64,000 nucleotides of DNA from Nocardioides faecalis (GTDB lineage: Bacteria; Actinomycetota; Actinomycetes; Propionibacteriales; Nocardioidaceae): contig NZ_CP074406.1 in NCBI RefSeq assembly GCF_018388425.1, forward strand, positions 1,426,001 through 1,490,000, in the 5' to 3' direction. Of the stretch, positions 25,026 through 33,204 are shown piece by piece. The notes below the pieces were generated by a model. The model worked only from the letters and a program-made list of their open reading frames with translations, did not search any database and was not told the DNA's origin. Numbering within the stretch: the first letter of the stretch is position 1; the number at the start of each line of letters is the position of its first letter. The position numbers and the translations under genes were made by a program.

Positions 25026-26588
25026 GTGAGCAGCACCACCGCCGAGGACACGCCCGTGACGGGTGAGATCGACCAGACCGACCGGCCGGGCCGGCCTGAG
25101 GGGATCGACCCCGCCGAGCTGGCGACCACCCTGAAGGTCCTCGCCGAGCTGCAGCACCTGCCCTCGGACCACGACGACGTACGCACGGTGAAGCGGGCGG
25201 CGTCGTACATGTACAAGGCGATCAAGAAGTCGCGCCGCGCGGAGATCCGCGAGCAGCGCCAGCGCCACGACCAGGACATCATCGAGCGCACCGCGACGGG
25301 CTCGGCGATGCGCATCGACGACGAGACCGCGGGGATCCCGCTGGTCTCCACCGCGCAGGGCGCGTTCGCCGGCGAGCTGATCACCGCCCGCGGCTGCTAC
25401 ATCTGCAAGACCGACTTCACCCTGGTGGACGCCTTCTACCACTGGCTGTGCCCCTCGTGCGCGGCGATGAGCCACGCCAAGCGCGACCAGCGCACGGACC
25501 TGCGCGGCAAGCGGGCGCTGCTCACCGGCGGCCGGGCCAAGATCGGCATGTACATCGCGCTGCGGCTGCTGCGCGACGGGGCGCACACCACGATCACGAC
25601 CCGGTTCCCCAAGGACGCCGTACGCCGCTTCGCCGCGCAGGAGGACTCCGCGGACTGGCTGCACCGGCTCAAGGTGGTCGGCATCGACCTGCGCGACCCC
25701 ACCCAGGTGATCGCGCTGACCGACGACGTCGCCGCGGCCGGCCCCCTCGACATCATCATCAACAACGCCTGCCAGACCGTACGACGCCTGCCCGGCGCCT
25801 ACTCCCACCTCATCGAGGGCGAGTCGGCGCCGCTGCTGGGCCTCCCGGACGGTCGCGAGCTGCCGGAGATGGTGACCTTCGACCGGATCTCCGAGGCGCA
25901 CCCTGCGGCGATCGCGGGGGCGCTGTCGGCGGCCCCGGTGGCGCACCACGACGGCGAGTCGACGGACGTGGCGCTCGCGGCGCACGACGCCGCGTCGCTG
26001 GCCGCGCTGGCGCTCAAGGCGGGCGGCGCCTCGCTCGAGGCGCACCTGGCGGGCACCGCGATCGACGCCGGCGGCCTCATCCCCGACGTGCAGGAGAACA
26101 ACTCCTGGACCCAGGTGCTCGACGAGGTCGACCCGCTGGAGCTGCTGGAGGTGCAGTTCTGCAACTCGATCGCACCGTTCCTGATCAACTCGCGGCTGCG
26201 CCCGGCCATGCGCGCGGCGGTGCAGGGCGGCGCCCGGCGCGCCTACGTCGTGAACGTCTCCGCGATGGAGGGGCAGTTCTCGCGGCGCTACAAGGGCCCG
26301 GGGCACCCGCACACCAACATGGCCAAGGCGGCGCTGAACATGATGACCCGCACCAGCGCGGGCGAGATGTTCGAGACCGACCGGATCCTGATGACCGCGG
26401 TCGACACCGGTTGGATCACCGACGAGCGGCCGCACCACGAGAAGCTGCGGATCGCCGCCGAGGGCTGGCACGCCCCGCTGGACCTGGTCGACGGCGCGGC
26501 CCGGGTCTACGACCCGATCGTGCGCGGCGAGGCCGGCGAGGACCTGTACGGCTGCTTCCTGAAGGACTACGCGCCCTCACCCTGGTGA
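25026..26588 (+). CDS. zinc-ribbon short-chain dehydrogenase family protein
   Basis: 520 residues, GTG start at 25026. Residues 1-115 are helical and charged (K-K-S-R-R-A-E-I-R-E-Q-R-Q-R-H). A treble-clef or ribbon follows: C-Y-I-C at about 125 and C-P-S-C at about 145, four cysteines suited to zinc. Then comes a Rossmann fold: K-R-A-L-L-T-G-G-R-A-K-I-G near 165 (a variant TGxxxxxG motif), T-R-F-P and D-L-R-D-P near 225, I-I-I-N-N-A (the NNAG position) near 242, V-V-N-V-S-A near 405, and Y-K-G-P-G-H-P-H-T-N-M-A-K in place of YxxxK, with N-M-A-K supplying the Lys. Insertions make it about twice the usual SDR length. The substrate is unknown. Confidence 0.82.
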   Translation: MSSTTAEDTPVTGEIDQTDRPGRPEGIDPAELATTLKVLAELQHLPSDHDDVRTVKRAASYMYKAIKKSRRAEIREQRQRHDQDIIERTATGSAMRIDDETAGIPLVSTAQGAFAGELITARGCYICKTDFTLVDAFYHWLCPSCAAMSHAKRDQRTDLRGKRALLTGGRAKIGMYIALRLLRDGAHTTITTRFPKDAVRRFAAQEDSADWLHRLKVVGIDLRDPTQVIALTDDVAAAGPLDIIINNACQTVRRLPGAYSHLIEGESAPLLGLPDGRELPEMVTFDRISEAHPAAIAGALSAAPVAHHDGESTDVALAAHDAASLAALALKAGGASLEAHLAGTAIDAGGLIPDVQENNSWTQVLDEVDPLELLEVQFCNSIAPFLINSRLRPAMRAAVQGGARRAYVVNVSAMEGQFSRRYKGPGHPHTNMAKAALNMMTRTSAGEMFETDRILMTAVDTGWITDERPHHEKLRIAAEGWHAPLDLVDGAARVYDPIVRGEAGEDLYGCFLKDYAPSPW

Positions 26589-26599
26589 GGCGCCCGGAT

Positions 26600-26629
26600 G
26601 CCCGGACCGGTGCAGGAACCGGCCCGGGC
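26600..26629. terminator. hairpin between convergent genes
   Basis: An 11-bp stem with one mismatch (A26606/C26623): arm 26600-26610, 8-nt loop, arm 26619-26629. It lies in the 47-bp gap between the convergent SDR and flavin monooxygenase genes and could end transcription from both sides. There is no T-run. Confidence 0.45.
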
Positions 26630-26635
26630 GTCCGC

Positions 26636-27850
26636 TCAGGCGTCGACGGTCGTCGACAGGTGGCCGACCAGGTGGTCGGCCAGGTCCGCGGTGTCGGCCG
26701 CGGCGCCGTCGATGAAGGTGGAGCGGCGCCGGCGCAGCACCGGCAGGCCGACGACGTACAGGCCGGGCCAGTCGACGACCCCGCCCTCGTGGCGGATGCC
26801 GCCCTTGTGGTCCAGCACGGGCAGCTCGAGCCAGGAGAAGTCGGGCTTGATGCCGGTGGCCCACACCACCGAGCGGATGCCGGCCTTGTGCAGGTCGAGC
26901 ATCAGCGGCGCCTTCGGCACCACGGTCGGCTCGGGGCGCTCGCCCTTCTCGCCGCCCGCGAACTCGTCGATGCTGTTGAGCAGCCGGTTGAGCTTCAGGT
27001 CGGCCAGCGAGATCACGTTGGGCAGCGAGCCGGAGAACTGCGCGACGCCGTCGCGGATGCCGCCGAGCTTGCCGACCAGGTTCACGCCGGCGGCCTGGAG
27101 CGCGTTGAGGTCGAGCGTGCGGTCACCGCCGACGAGCTGGAAGGAGGACAGGTTGCGGGCGCGGACGACGTCGTCGACCTCGTCCCAGCGGTCGTCCAGG
27201 ATCCCGCTGGCGTCGAGCCAGTAGAGGATGTCCTTGCCGCGGTAGCGTCGCGGCACCCGCACGTGCTCGCCGGTGGACAGCGTGACCGGGCGGCCGGAGC
27301 GGTGGATCTCGTCGGCCAGCTGGATGCCGCTCGCGGCGGCGCCCACGACGAGCACCCCGCCCTCGGGCAGCTGGGCCGGCGACTTGTAGTCCAGGGAGGT
27401 GACCGAGGCGATGCCGGCCGGAACGGCCTCGGCGACCTTCGGCAGGGGAGCAGTGGTGATCCCCGCGGCCAGGACGACGGCGCGGGCGCGCCACGGACCC
27501 TGGTCGGTCTCCACCACGAACCCGTCGTCGGCAGGGCGGACCGCGGTGACGGTGGTGCTGGTCTGCACGGGCGCACCGGCGCTGTAGTCATCGAGCAGGG
27601 TGACGACCTCGCCGGCGGATAGGTAGCCGTCGGGGTCCCCGGTGTGGGTGTGGCCCGGGAGCCGGGTCATCCAGTTCGGGGTCAGCAGGCGCAGCGAGTC
27701 CCAGCGCTGGGTGCGCCAGGAGTGCGCCACCTGGCCGCGCTCGAGGACGACGTGGTCGATCGAGCGTTCGGCCAGGCGGCGACTCATCGCCAGGCCGCTG
27801 TGCCCGGCGCCGACCACGACGACGGTGGTCGATCGCGAGGACAGCGTCAT
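26636..27850 (-). CDS. flavin-containing monooxygenase / NAD(P)-binding oxidoreductase
   Basis: 404 residues. The FAD-binding fingerprint V-V-V-G-A-G-H-S-G-L-A is at about residues 11-21. The second, NADPH-binding fingerprint is V-L-V-V-G-A-A-A-S-G near 165. The W-R-T-Q-R-W-D-S-L-R-L-L-T-P segment near 45 and the late A-T-G-I-K-P-D near 333 fit the CzcO/YdhS class of flavin monooxygenases and sulfide-quinone-like oxidoreductases. It follows the OsmC gene by 8 nt on the same strand and is surely co-transcribed, so a role in thiol or peroxide chemistry is plausible. The substrate is unknown. Confidence 0.88.
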   Translation of the reverse strand: MTLSSRSTTVVVVGAGHSGLAMSRRLAERSIDHVVLERGQVAHSWRTQRWDSLRLLTPNWMTRLPGHTHTGDPDGYLSAGEVVTLLDDYSAGAPVQTSTTVTAVRPADDGFVVETDQGPWRARAVVLAAGITTAPLPKVAEAVPAGIASVTSLDYKSPAQLPEGGVLVVGAAASGIQLADEIHRSGRPVTLSTGEHVRVPRRYRGKDILYWLDASGILDDRWDEVDDVVRARNLSSFQLVGGDRTLDLNALQAAGVNLVGKLGGIRDGVAQFSGSLPNVISLADLKLNRLLNSIDEFAGGEKGERPEPTVVPKAPLMLDLHKAGIRSVVWATGIKPDFSWLELPVLDHKGGIRHEGGVVDWPGLYVVGLPVLRRRRSTFIDGAAADTADLADHLVGHLSTTVDA

Positions 27851-27858
27851 GGTTTCCT

Positions 27859-28416
27859 TCAGGAGACGTTGACGGTCACGGCCGTCGGGTTGGTGAGGAT
27901 GTCGAAGACGGCCGAGCGCTTCTGCGACTGCGCGACGAGGGCCTGGAGGTCCTCGGGGGAGGCGTCGGCGTCGATCTCGTAGTTGACGCGGACCTCGTTG
28001 AAGCCGTTGCGGACCTCCGGGTCGGCGCCGAGGATGCCGCGGATGTCGTGGTCGCCCTCGATGGTCGCCTTGACCGAGCGGAGCTGGATGCCGCGCTGCT
28101 GCGCGATCGAGGCGACGCCGGCGGTCAGGCAGCCGCCGAGGGCGACGAGCACGGTCTCCACCGGGGTGGCGCCGTTGTCCTCGGCCGCGAACTGCAGCGG
28201 GTGGTCGCCCTCGAACGTGAACTTGCGGGTGTGCGACTGCTCCGCACCCAGGCCGTAGAAGTTCTCGACCTCCGCGACGCTGTGCGTGCCGTTCTTCCAG
28301 GTGTTGGTGGCACGCCAGGTGAACTGGGCGAGGTCGGGGTTCTCGGTGATGGCGCCGCGGGCGCCGAGCAGCGCCTCGACGTTGACGCCGTTGCTGGCGG
28401 TGGAGGTTTCGCTCAT
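27859..28416 (-). CDS. OsmC family protein lacking the second cysteine
   Basis: 185 residues. OsmC/Ohr proteins reduce organic hydroperoxides with a pair of cysteines. Here one is present, Cys96 in V-A-L-G-G-C-L-T-A-G, the usual first site at the start of the long central helix. The second, normally in a C-P motif, is replaced: the aligned segment reads Q-K-R-S-A-V with Ser168, and the protein has no other Cys. A two-cysteine peroxidase cycle is therefore unlikely; it may act through a low-molecular-weight thiol or have another role. ATG 28416 follows CAGGAG. It is the first gene of an operon with the flavin monooxygenase. Confidence 0.88.
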   Translation of the reverse strand: MSETSTASNGVNVEALLGARGAITENPDLAQFTWRATNTWKNGTHSVAEVENFYGLGAEQSHTRKFTFEGDHPLQFAAEDNGATPVETVLVALGGCLTAGVASIAQQRGIQLRSVKATIEGDHDIRGILGADPEVRNGFNEVRVNYEIDADASPEDLQALVAQSQKRSAVFDILTNPTAVTVNVS

Positions 28417-28527
28417 GGTGGTGCTCCTGGAGTCAGAGGGAGTGTGCGTGAGGAGAGTAATACGAGTGATCCAGTAGAGATTTGCGGTCCCGGATGCTGG
28501 ACGCCAGTGCCGCTCCCTGCGGGTGGC

Positions 28528-29040
28528 TCAGCGGAACTGCTTGCGCGCCGAGATCTGCCCGGTGTCGAAGCCGGCGATGTGCAGCCCGCCGTGGAAGCGG
28601 GCGTGCTCGATCTTGATGCAGCGGTCCATCACCACGGTCAGTCCACGGGCCCGGGCGTCGGCGGCCGCCTCCTCGTTGACGATGCCGAGCTGGATCCACA
28701 GCGCCGGAGCGCCGATCGCGACCGTCTCGTCGACGACCCCGGGGATGTCGTCGGCCTTGCGGAAGACGTCGACGACGTCGGGCACCTCGGGCAGGTCGGC
28801 CAGCGAGGCGTGCACGGGCTGGCCCAGCACCTCCTGGCCGGCGGCCACCGGGTTGACGAAGTGCAGCCGGTAGTCGGCGTCCTGCAGCAGGTACGTCGCC
28901 ACGAAGTAGCTGGCCCGCGACGGCTTGGGGGAGAAGCCGACGATCGCGACCGACTTCGCCGCACGCAGGATCGCCAGCCGCTCGCGCGCGCTCGGCTCGT
29001 GGTCCAGCCGGGGCATGGTCACGCTGCTCGGGGCGGCCAT
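28528..29040 (-). CDS. CoA-binding domain protein (YccU-like)
   Basis: 170 residues, a single Rossmann CoA_binding domain: I-L-R-A-A-K-S-V-A-I-V-G-F-S-P-K-P-S-R-A near 26-45, V-N-P near 63, D-V-V-D-V-F-R-K near 88 and W-I-Q-L-G-I near 115. Proteins of this kind resemble the CoA-binding half of succinyl-CoA synthetase but lack catalytic parts; the function is not established. The ATG overlaps the stop of the sulfhydrylase gene (ATGA), so the pair is co-translated. This gene pair order is common in actinobacteria, which suggests a link with sulfur amino acid metabolism (inference). Confidence 0.88.
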   Translation of the reverse strand: MAAPSSVTMPRLDHEPSARERLAILRAAKSVAIVGFSPKPSRASYFVATYLLQDADYRLHFVNPVAAGQEVLGQPVHASLADLPEVPDVVDVFRKADDIPGVVDETVAIGAPALWIQLGIVNEEAAADARARGLTVVMDRCIKIEHARFHGGLHIAGFDTGQISARKQFR

Positions 29041-30332
29041 CACTCCTCCTTCAGGGCGGCGGTGAGGGCCTGGTCGAGGTCGAAGAGGATGTCGTCGACG
29101 TCCTCGATGCCCACGCTGATCCGGACCAGGCCCGGCTCGACGCCGGCGGCGGCGAGCTTCTCCTCGCTGAGCTGGGAGTGCGTGGTGGAGGCCGGGTGGA
29201 TCACCAGCGTCTTGGCGTCGCCGATGTTGGCCAGGTGGCTGGCCAGGTCGAGGGACTCGATGAAACGCTGGCCGACGGCGCGACCGCCCTTGATCACGAA
29301 GCTGAACACGCTGCCGGCGCCCGCCGGCAGGTACTTGCGGGCCCGGTCGTGGTGACGGTGGTCGGGCAGCCCGGCCCAGTTCACCTTCTCGATGCGCGGG
29401 TCGGCGTCCAGCCACTGCGCGACCGTGCGCGCGTTGGCGACGTGCTGGTCCATCCGCAGCGGCAGCGTCTCCACGCCCTGGGCCAGCTGCCAGGCCGACT
29501 GCGCCGGCAGCGCCGGGCCGATGTTGCGCAGCTGCTCGGAGCGCAGTCGGGTGAGGAAGGCGTACTCGCCGAAGTTCCCCCACCAGGTGAGGCCGTTGTA
29601 GTGCGGCATCGGCTCGGTGAACAGCGGGAACCGCGGCTGCGACCAGTCGAAGCGGCCCGACTCCACGACGACCCCGCCGAGCGTGGTGCCGTGCCCGCCG
29701 AGGAACTTGGTGGCGGAGTGGATGACGATGTCGGCGCCCCACTCGAAGGGCCGGTTGAGGTACGGCGTGGGGATGGTCGAGTCGATCACCAGCGGGATCC
29801 CGGCGGCGTGCGCCACCTCGGCCAGGCCCTCGATGTCGGCGATGTCGCCGGAGGGGTTGGCGATCGTCTCGGCGAAGATCAGCTTGGTGCGGTCGGTGAT
29901 CGCGGCGGCGTACGCCGCGGGGTCGGTGTCGGTGACGAAGGTGGTCTCGACCCCGAACCGGCGCAGCGTCAGGTCGAGCTGGGTCAGCGAGCCGCCGTAG
30001 AGCTGGGCGGAGGCGACGATGTGGTCCCCGGCCCCGGCGAGCGCGGTGAAGGTGATGAACTCCGCGCTCAGTCCCGACGCGGTGGCGACCGCGCCGAGCC
30101 CGCCCTCCAGGCTGGCCACCCGCTCCTCGAACGCCGCCACGGTCGGGTTGGCGAGGCGGGAGTAGATGTTGCCGTACTTCTGCAGCATGAACCGGGCCGC
30201 GGCATCGGAGGTGTCGTCGAAGACGAACGACGCCGACTGGTAGATCGGCAGCGCCCGGGCGCCGCTGACGGCGTCCGGGATGTTGCCGGCATGGATCGCC
30301 CGGGTCCGGAACCCGTAGCTGTGGTCCGTCAT
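29040..30332 (-). CDS. metY: O-acetylhomoserine sulfhydrylase (homocysteine synthase)
   Basis: 430 residues from ATG 30332 with AGGAAGG upstream. This is a Cys/Met-metabolism PLP enzyme of fold type I that makes homocysteine (or methionine) from O-acetylhomoserine and sulfide. Motifs: P-I-Y-Q-S-A-S-F near 30, Y-S-R-L-A-N-P-T near 57, S-G-L-S-A-E near 87, A-Q-L-Y-G-G near 108, D-S-T-I-P-T-P near 183, and the PLP lysine in H-S-A-T-K-F-L-G-G-H-G near 205. T-W-W-G-N near 255 and the late I-H-P-A-S-T-T-H-S-Q are typical for the long sulfhydrylase subgroup. No SAM riboswitch consensus is visible in the 135-bp leader. Confidence 0.92.
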   Translation of the reverse strand: MTDHSYGFRTRAIHAGNIPDAVSGARALPIYQSASFVFDDTSDAAARFMLQKYGNIYSRLANPTVAAFEERVASLEGGLGAVATASGLSAEFITFTALAGAGDHIVASAQLYGGSLTQLDLTLRRFGVETTFVTDTDPAAYAAAITDRTKLIFAETIANPSGDIADIEGLAEVAHAAGIPLVIDSTIPTPYLNRPFEWGADIVIHSATKFLGGHGTTLGGVVVESGRFDWSQPRFPLFTEPMPHYNGLTWWGNFGEYAFLTRLRSEQLRNIGPALPAQSAWQLAQGVETLPLRMDQHVANARTVAQWLDADPRIEKVNWAGLPDHRHHDRARKYLPAGAGSVFSFVIKGGRAVGQRFIESLDLASHLANIGDAKTLVIHPASTTHSQLSEEKLAAAGVEPGLVRISVGIEDVDDILFDLDQALTAALKEE

Positions 30333-30467
30333 CGAGAGCCTTCCTGCAATGCCGACAACCTCACTGCGAAACCATGACATACCCGCGGAACGCTCGGCGC
30401 CGACGTCTGCGTGGTGGTCGTCCGCGGCGGGGGAGATGACGGCGGGCGGGAGGGTGGAACAGGCGCG

Positions 30468-31499
30468 CTAGCGCCTGGCGGAGGCCGGGTCGCCGGTCAG
30501 CACGCGCAGGGCCAGCGCGGTGGTGGCCTCCATGTTCAGGTGCCCCACGACCCGCTCCACCCGGGAGATGTCGAGGGGCAGGAGCCCGGGCGTGCCCGGG
30601 ATGTCCGGGGTCAGCCCCAGGTCGAGGTCGCGGCGCCCGGACATCAGCTGCAGGTTGAACTCGAAGCGCTCCCGGGCTCCCGGCGCACTCAGCCGGCGCA
30701 GCACGCCGGCGCTGATCCGCCGGGTGCCGTGCTCGGCGCTCCAGGAGTCCAGGGCGGCGGCCAGGGTGCGGCCCTCGTCGTGCTCGAGGTCGGCCCACAC
30801 CGCCTGCATGGAGCCCATCGCCGAGAGCAGCACCGCCGCGGTCTTCTCGCCGATGCCGCTGACGCCGGGCAGGTTGTCACTGGCGTCGCCGCGCAGGGCG
30901 GCGTACTCCAGGTAGTGCTCGGCGGCGACGCCGTACATCAGCCGCAGGCGCTGGGGGTTGAGCAGTGGCGAGGCGTTGATGCCGCCGTCGATCAGGCGCA
31001 GCACCTGGGTGTGCTCGCTGATGTGGGCGAACGCGTCGCGGTCGGAGGTGATGAGCACGCACGCCCAGTCCTGCTCCTCGGCCCAGGCTGCGGCGGAGGC
31101 ATTGACGTCGTCGGCCTCCAGGCCGGGCGGGGTCAGCGTGGCCAGGCCGAGGGCGTCGAGCAGGGCGCCGGCACGCTCGAGCTGGTCGACCAGGTCAGGG
31201 TCCTTGTCGGCGCGGTGCGCCTTGTAGGCCGGGTAGAGGTCGCGGCGCACCGAGGCCTGCCGGTCGTCGAGGCCGAAGATCACCGCGTCGGGGGCGAAGG
31301 TGTCGATCGACTCGATGATCTGGCGCAGCATGCCGTGCAGCGCCCAGGCGGGCCGGCCGCTGCGGTCGGTGAGCCGGGTGTGGGCGCGGGCGTGGTGGTT
31401 GCGGTGCAGCAGCGAGGGCGCGTCGACGGCGAGCAGCAGCCGGCGCGGCCGGTCCGAGCCCGGCTCGCGCCGTGCCGGGTGCTGGACGGTCGCCTCCAC
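30468..31499 (-). CDS. 5'-3' exonuclease (FEN / polymerase I N-domain type)
   Basis: 343 residues from GTG 31499; TAGCCT lies exactly 7 nt before it on the minus strand, so a leaderless start is preferred to a GTG at 31532 that would overlap the previous stop. The protein has the metal-binding acidic clusters of flap endonucleases: L-L-A-V-D-A-P near 24, F-G-L-D-D near 75, E-A-D-D-V near 124, S-D-R-D near 152, and G-D-A-S-D-N-L-P-G-V-S-G-I-G-E-K-T-A near 205, the helix-3-turn-helix DNA-binding element. It is a stand-alone exonuclease without polymerase domain, as found beside polA in actinobacteria; role in Okazaki-fragment or repair processing. Confidence 0.92.
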   Translation of the reverse strand: MEATVQHPARREPGSDRPRRLLLAVDAPSLLHRNHHARAHTRLTDRSGRPAWALHGMLRQIIESIDTFAPDAVIFGLDDRQASVRRDLYPAYKAHRADKDPDLVDQLERAGALLDALGLATLTPPGLEADDVNASAAAWAEEQDWACVLITSDRDAFAHISEHTQVLRLIDGGINASPLLNPQRLRLMYGVAAEHYLEYAALRGDASDNLPGVSGIGEKTAAVLLSAMGSMQAVWADLEHDEGRTLAAALDSWSAEHGTRRISAGVLRRLSAPGARERFEFNLQLMSGRRDLDLGLTPDIPGTPGLLPLDISRVERVVGHLNMEATTALALRVLTGDPASARR

Positions 31500-31506
31500 G
31501 CGCCCG

Positions 31507-31512
31507 AGGCTA
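31507..31512 (-). promoter_or_regulatory. leaderless promoter -10 box of the exonuclease gene
   Basis: On the minus strand TAGCCT is followed by 7 nt and then GTG at 31499. The absence of a ribosome binding site and the spacing fit a leaderless transcript and decide the start codon. Confidence 0.5.
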
Positions 31513-31528
31513 GCCGGGCGCTGAGGGG

Positions 31529-33037
31529 TCACATGCTGCCGGTGTCCAGGTAGCGCTGGTGCCAGCTCAGTGCCTCGTTCAGCAGGTGCGGCGTGTGGCG
31601 TGCGGTGGGCCGGGCGTTCCAGGCGCGGTCGAAGTAGTCCTGCAGCGCGTCACGGAACCGCGGGTGCGCGCAGTGCTCGATGATCCGCGGCGCGCGGTCC
31701 TGCGGCGAGGAGCCGCGCAGGTCGGCCAGGCCGTGCTCGGTGACGATCACCTGAACGTCGTGCTCGGTGTGGTCGACGTGGCTGACCATCGGAACGATCG
31801 TGGAGATCGCGCCGTTCTTGGCGGTCGAGGGCGTGACGAAGAAGTTCAGGAAGGCGTTGCGGGTGAAGTCGCCGCTGCCGCCGATGCCGTTCATGATCGA
31901 GCTGCCCATGACGTGGGTGGAGTTCACGTTGCCGTAGATGTCGGCCTCGATCAGCCCGTTCATCGCGATCACGCCGAGGCGGCGCACCAGCTCGGGATGG
32001 TTGGAGATCTCCTCGCTGCGCAGCAGGATCCGGCCCTTGTAGGTGTCGATGTTCGCCATGAACCGGCGCACGCCCGCGTCGGAGAGCCCGAACGAGGTCG
32101 CGGAGGCGGCGGTCAGCGTGCCCGAGTCGATCAGGTCGAGCATGCCGTCCTGGATGACCTCGGTGAAGGCGACCAGGTCGTTGAACTCGCTCTCGTCGAG
32201 CCCGGCGAGCACGGCGTTCGCGACGTTGCCGACGCCGGACTGCAGCGGCAGCAGGCCCGGGGGCACCCGGCCGGCGGCGACCTCGTGACGCAGGAAGTCC
32301 ACCACGTGCTCGGCGATGGCCGCCGAGGTCTCGTCCGGCGGCGTGAACGGCGAGTTGCGGTCGGGCAGGTTCGTCTCGACGACGGCGACCACCTTGGCGG
32401 GGTCGACGCGCAGGTAGGGCTCGCCGATGCGCTGCATCGGGTCGGTCAGCTCGATCGGGCGACGGTTCGGCGGCAGGGCGGTGCCGTAGTAGATGTCGTG
32501 GAAGCCCTCGAGCTCACGCGGCTGCCAGTGGTTGACCTCGAGGATCACCCGGTCCGCCTGGTCCAGCCAGGTCTTGTTGTTGCCCACCGAGCTGCTCGGC
32601 ACCAGCAGGCCGCCCGGCAGCACCGCGGTGACCTCGACGACCGCGACGTCGAGGTTGCCGTAGAAGCCGAACCACATGTGCTGCGCCGAGTGGCTCAGGT
32701 GGGCGTCGATGTAGTCCACCTCGCCGGAGTTGATCAGCTTGCGCATGGTCGGGTCGGAGTTGTACGGCAGCCGGCTGGACACCCCGCGCGCCTCCGCCAG
32801 CACGCCGTCGGCGTCCGGAGCCGTCGAGGCGCCCGTCCACAGGCCGATGCGGAAGTCCTCCCCGCGAGCGTGCGCGGCCTGCATCCGGTCGTGCAGCGCT
32901 GCGGGCAGCGCCTTGGGGTAGCCGGCACCGGTGAAGCCGCTGATGCCGACGTTGTCGCCGTGCGCGATCAGGGTCGCCGCGTGCTCGGCCGAGGTGACCC
33001 TCGTGCTCAGGACGGGGCAGGTGATCCGGGACGCCAT
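31529..33037 (-). CDS. succinyl-CoA:acetate CoA-transferase / acetyl-CoA hydrolase family
   Basis: 502 residues, ATG 33037 with CACAAT 6 nt upstream on the minus strand. This is a class I CoA-transferase of the Ach1/Cat1/AarC family, moving CoA between succinyl-CoA and acetate or propionate. The N-terminal domain has G-F-T-G-A-G-Y-P-K near 39. The C-terminal domain has L-Q-S-G-V-G-N-V-A-N near 273 and the catalytic region G-L-I-E-A-D-I-Y-G-N-V-N-S-T-H near 373, in which the Glu would form the thioester intermediate, and G-I-G-G-S-G-D-F near 397. Both domains are complete. CoA-transferase is more likely than hydrolysis, from length and motifs. Confidence 0.9.
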   Translation of the reverse strand: MASRITCPVLSTRVTSAEHAATLIAHGDNVGISGFTGAGYPKALPAALHDRMQAAHARGEDFRIGLWTGASTAPDADGVLAEARGVSSRLPYNSDPTMRKLINSGEVDYIDAHLSHSAQHMWFGFYGNLDVAVVEVTAVLPGGLLVPSSSVGNNKTWLDQADRVILEVNHWQPRELEGFHDIYYGTALPPNRRPIELTDPMQRIGEPYLRVDPAKVVAVVETNLPDRNSPFTPPDETSAAIAEHVVDFLRHEVAAGRVPPGLLPLQSGVGNVANAVLAGLDESEFNDLVAFTEVIQDGMLDLIDSGTLTAASATSFGLSDAGVRRFMANIDTYKGRILLRSEEISNHPELVRRLGVIAMNGLIEADIYGNVNSTHVMGSSIMNGIGGSGDFTRNAFLNFFVTPSTAKNGAISTIVPMVSHVDHTEHDVQVIVTEHGLADLRGSSPQDRAPRIIEHCAHPRFRDALQDYFDRAWNARPTARHTPHLLNEALSWHQRYLDTGSM

Positions 33038-33043
33038 GTCTTC

Positions 33044-33049
33044 ATTGTG
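33044..33049 (-). promoter_or_regulatory. -10 box of the CoA-transferase gene
   Basis: CACAAT on the minus strand lies 6 nt before the ATG at 33037. The macro-domain gene has the same CACAAT-6 nt-ATG arrangement (47585-47590). Confidence 0.4.
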
Positions 33050-33182
33050 CGCACGCTCACGCCGCGGGGGCGAACCGCGGTCGGCGACGAGGCCGCGCCG
33101 GTGTGATCGTGGTGACACTTCCTAAATCTGCCCTGAGGTGTCCGTGACGTGTCACCGGCGCTGTCCAGCACTCCCACGGCGG

Positions 33183-33204
33183 TATGATTCGAACATGCGT
33201 TCGG
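33183..33204 (+). promoter_or_regulatory. TATGAT promoter with overlapping SOS (LexA) box
   Basis: TATGAT (33183-33188) is directly followed by TCGAAC-ATGC-GTTCGG (33189-33204), which matches the known actinobacterial LexA box TCGAAC-N4-GTTCGA except for the last base. The ATG start codon (33195) lies in the centre of the box. LexA bound here would block initiation completely. Confidence 0.75.

Noticed and set aside
30333..30467. SAM riboswitch in the leader of the homocysteine synthase gene
   Set aside because: None of the conserved SAM-I, SAM-II or SAM-IV core segments is visible in the 135-bp region.
30461..30476. Hairpin AGGCGC-GCTA-GCGCCT at the end of the exonuclease gene as a terminator
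   Set aside because: It overlaps the stop codon, has a short stem and no T-run; too weak to call.
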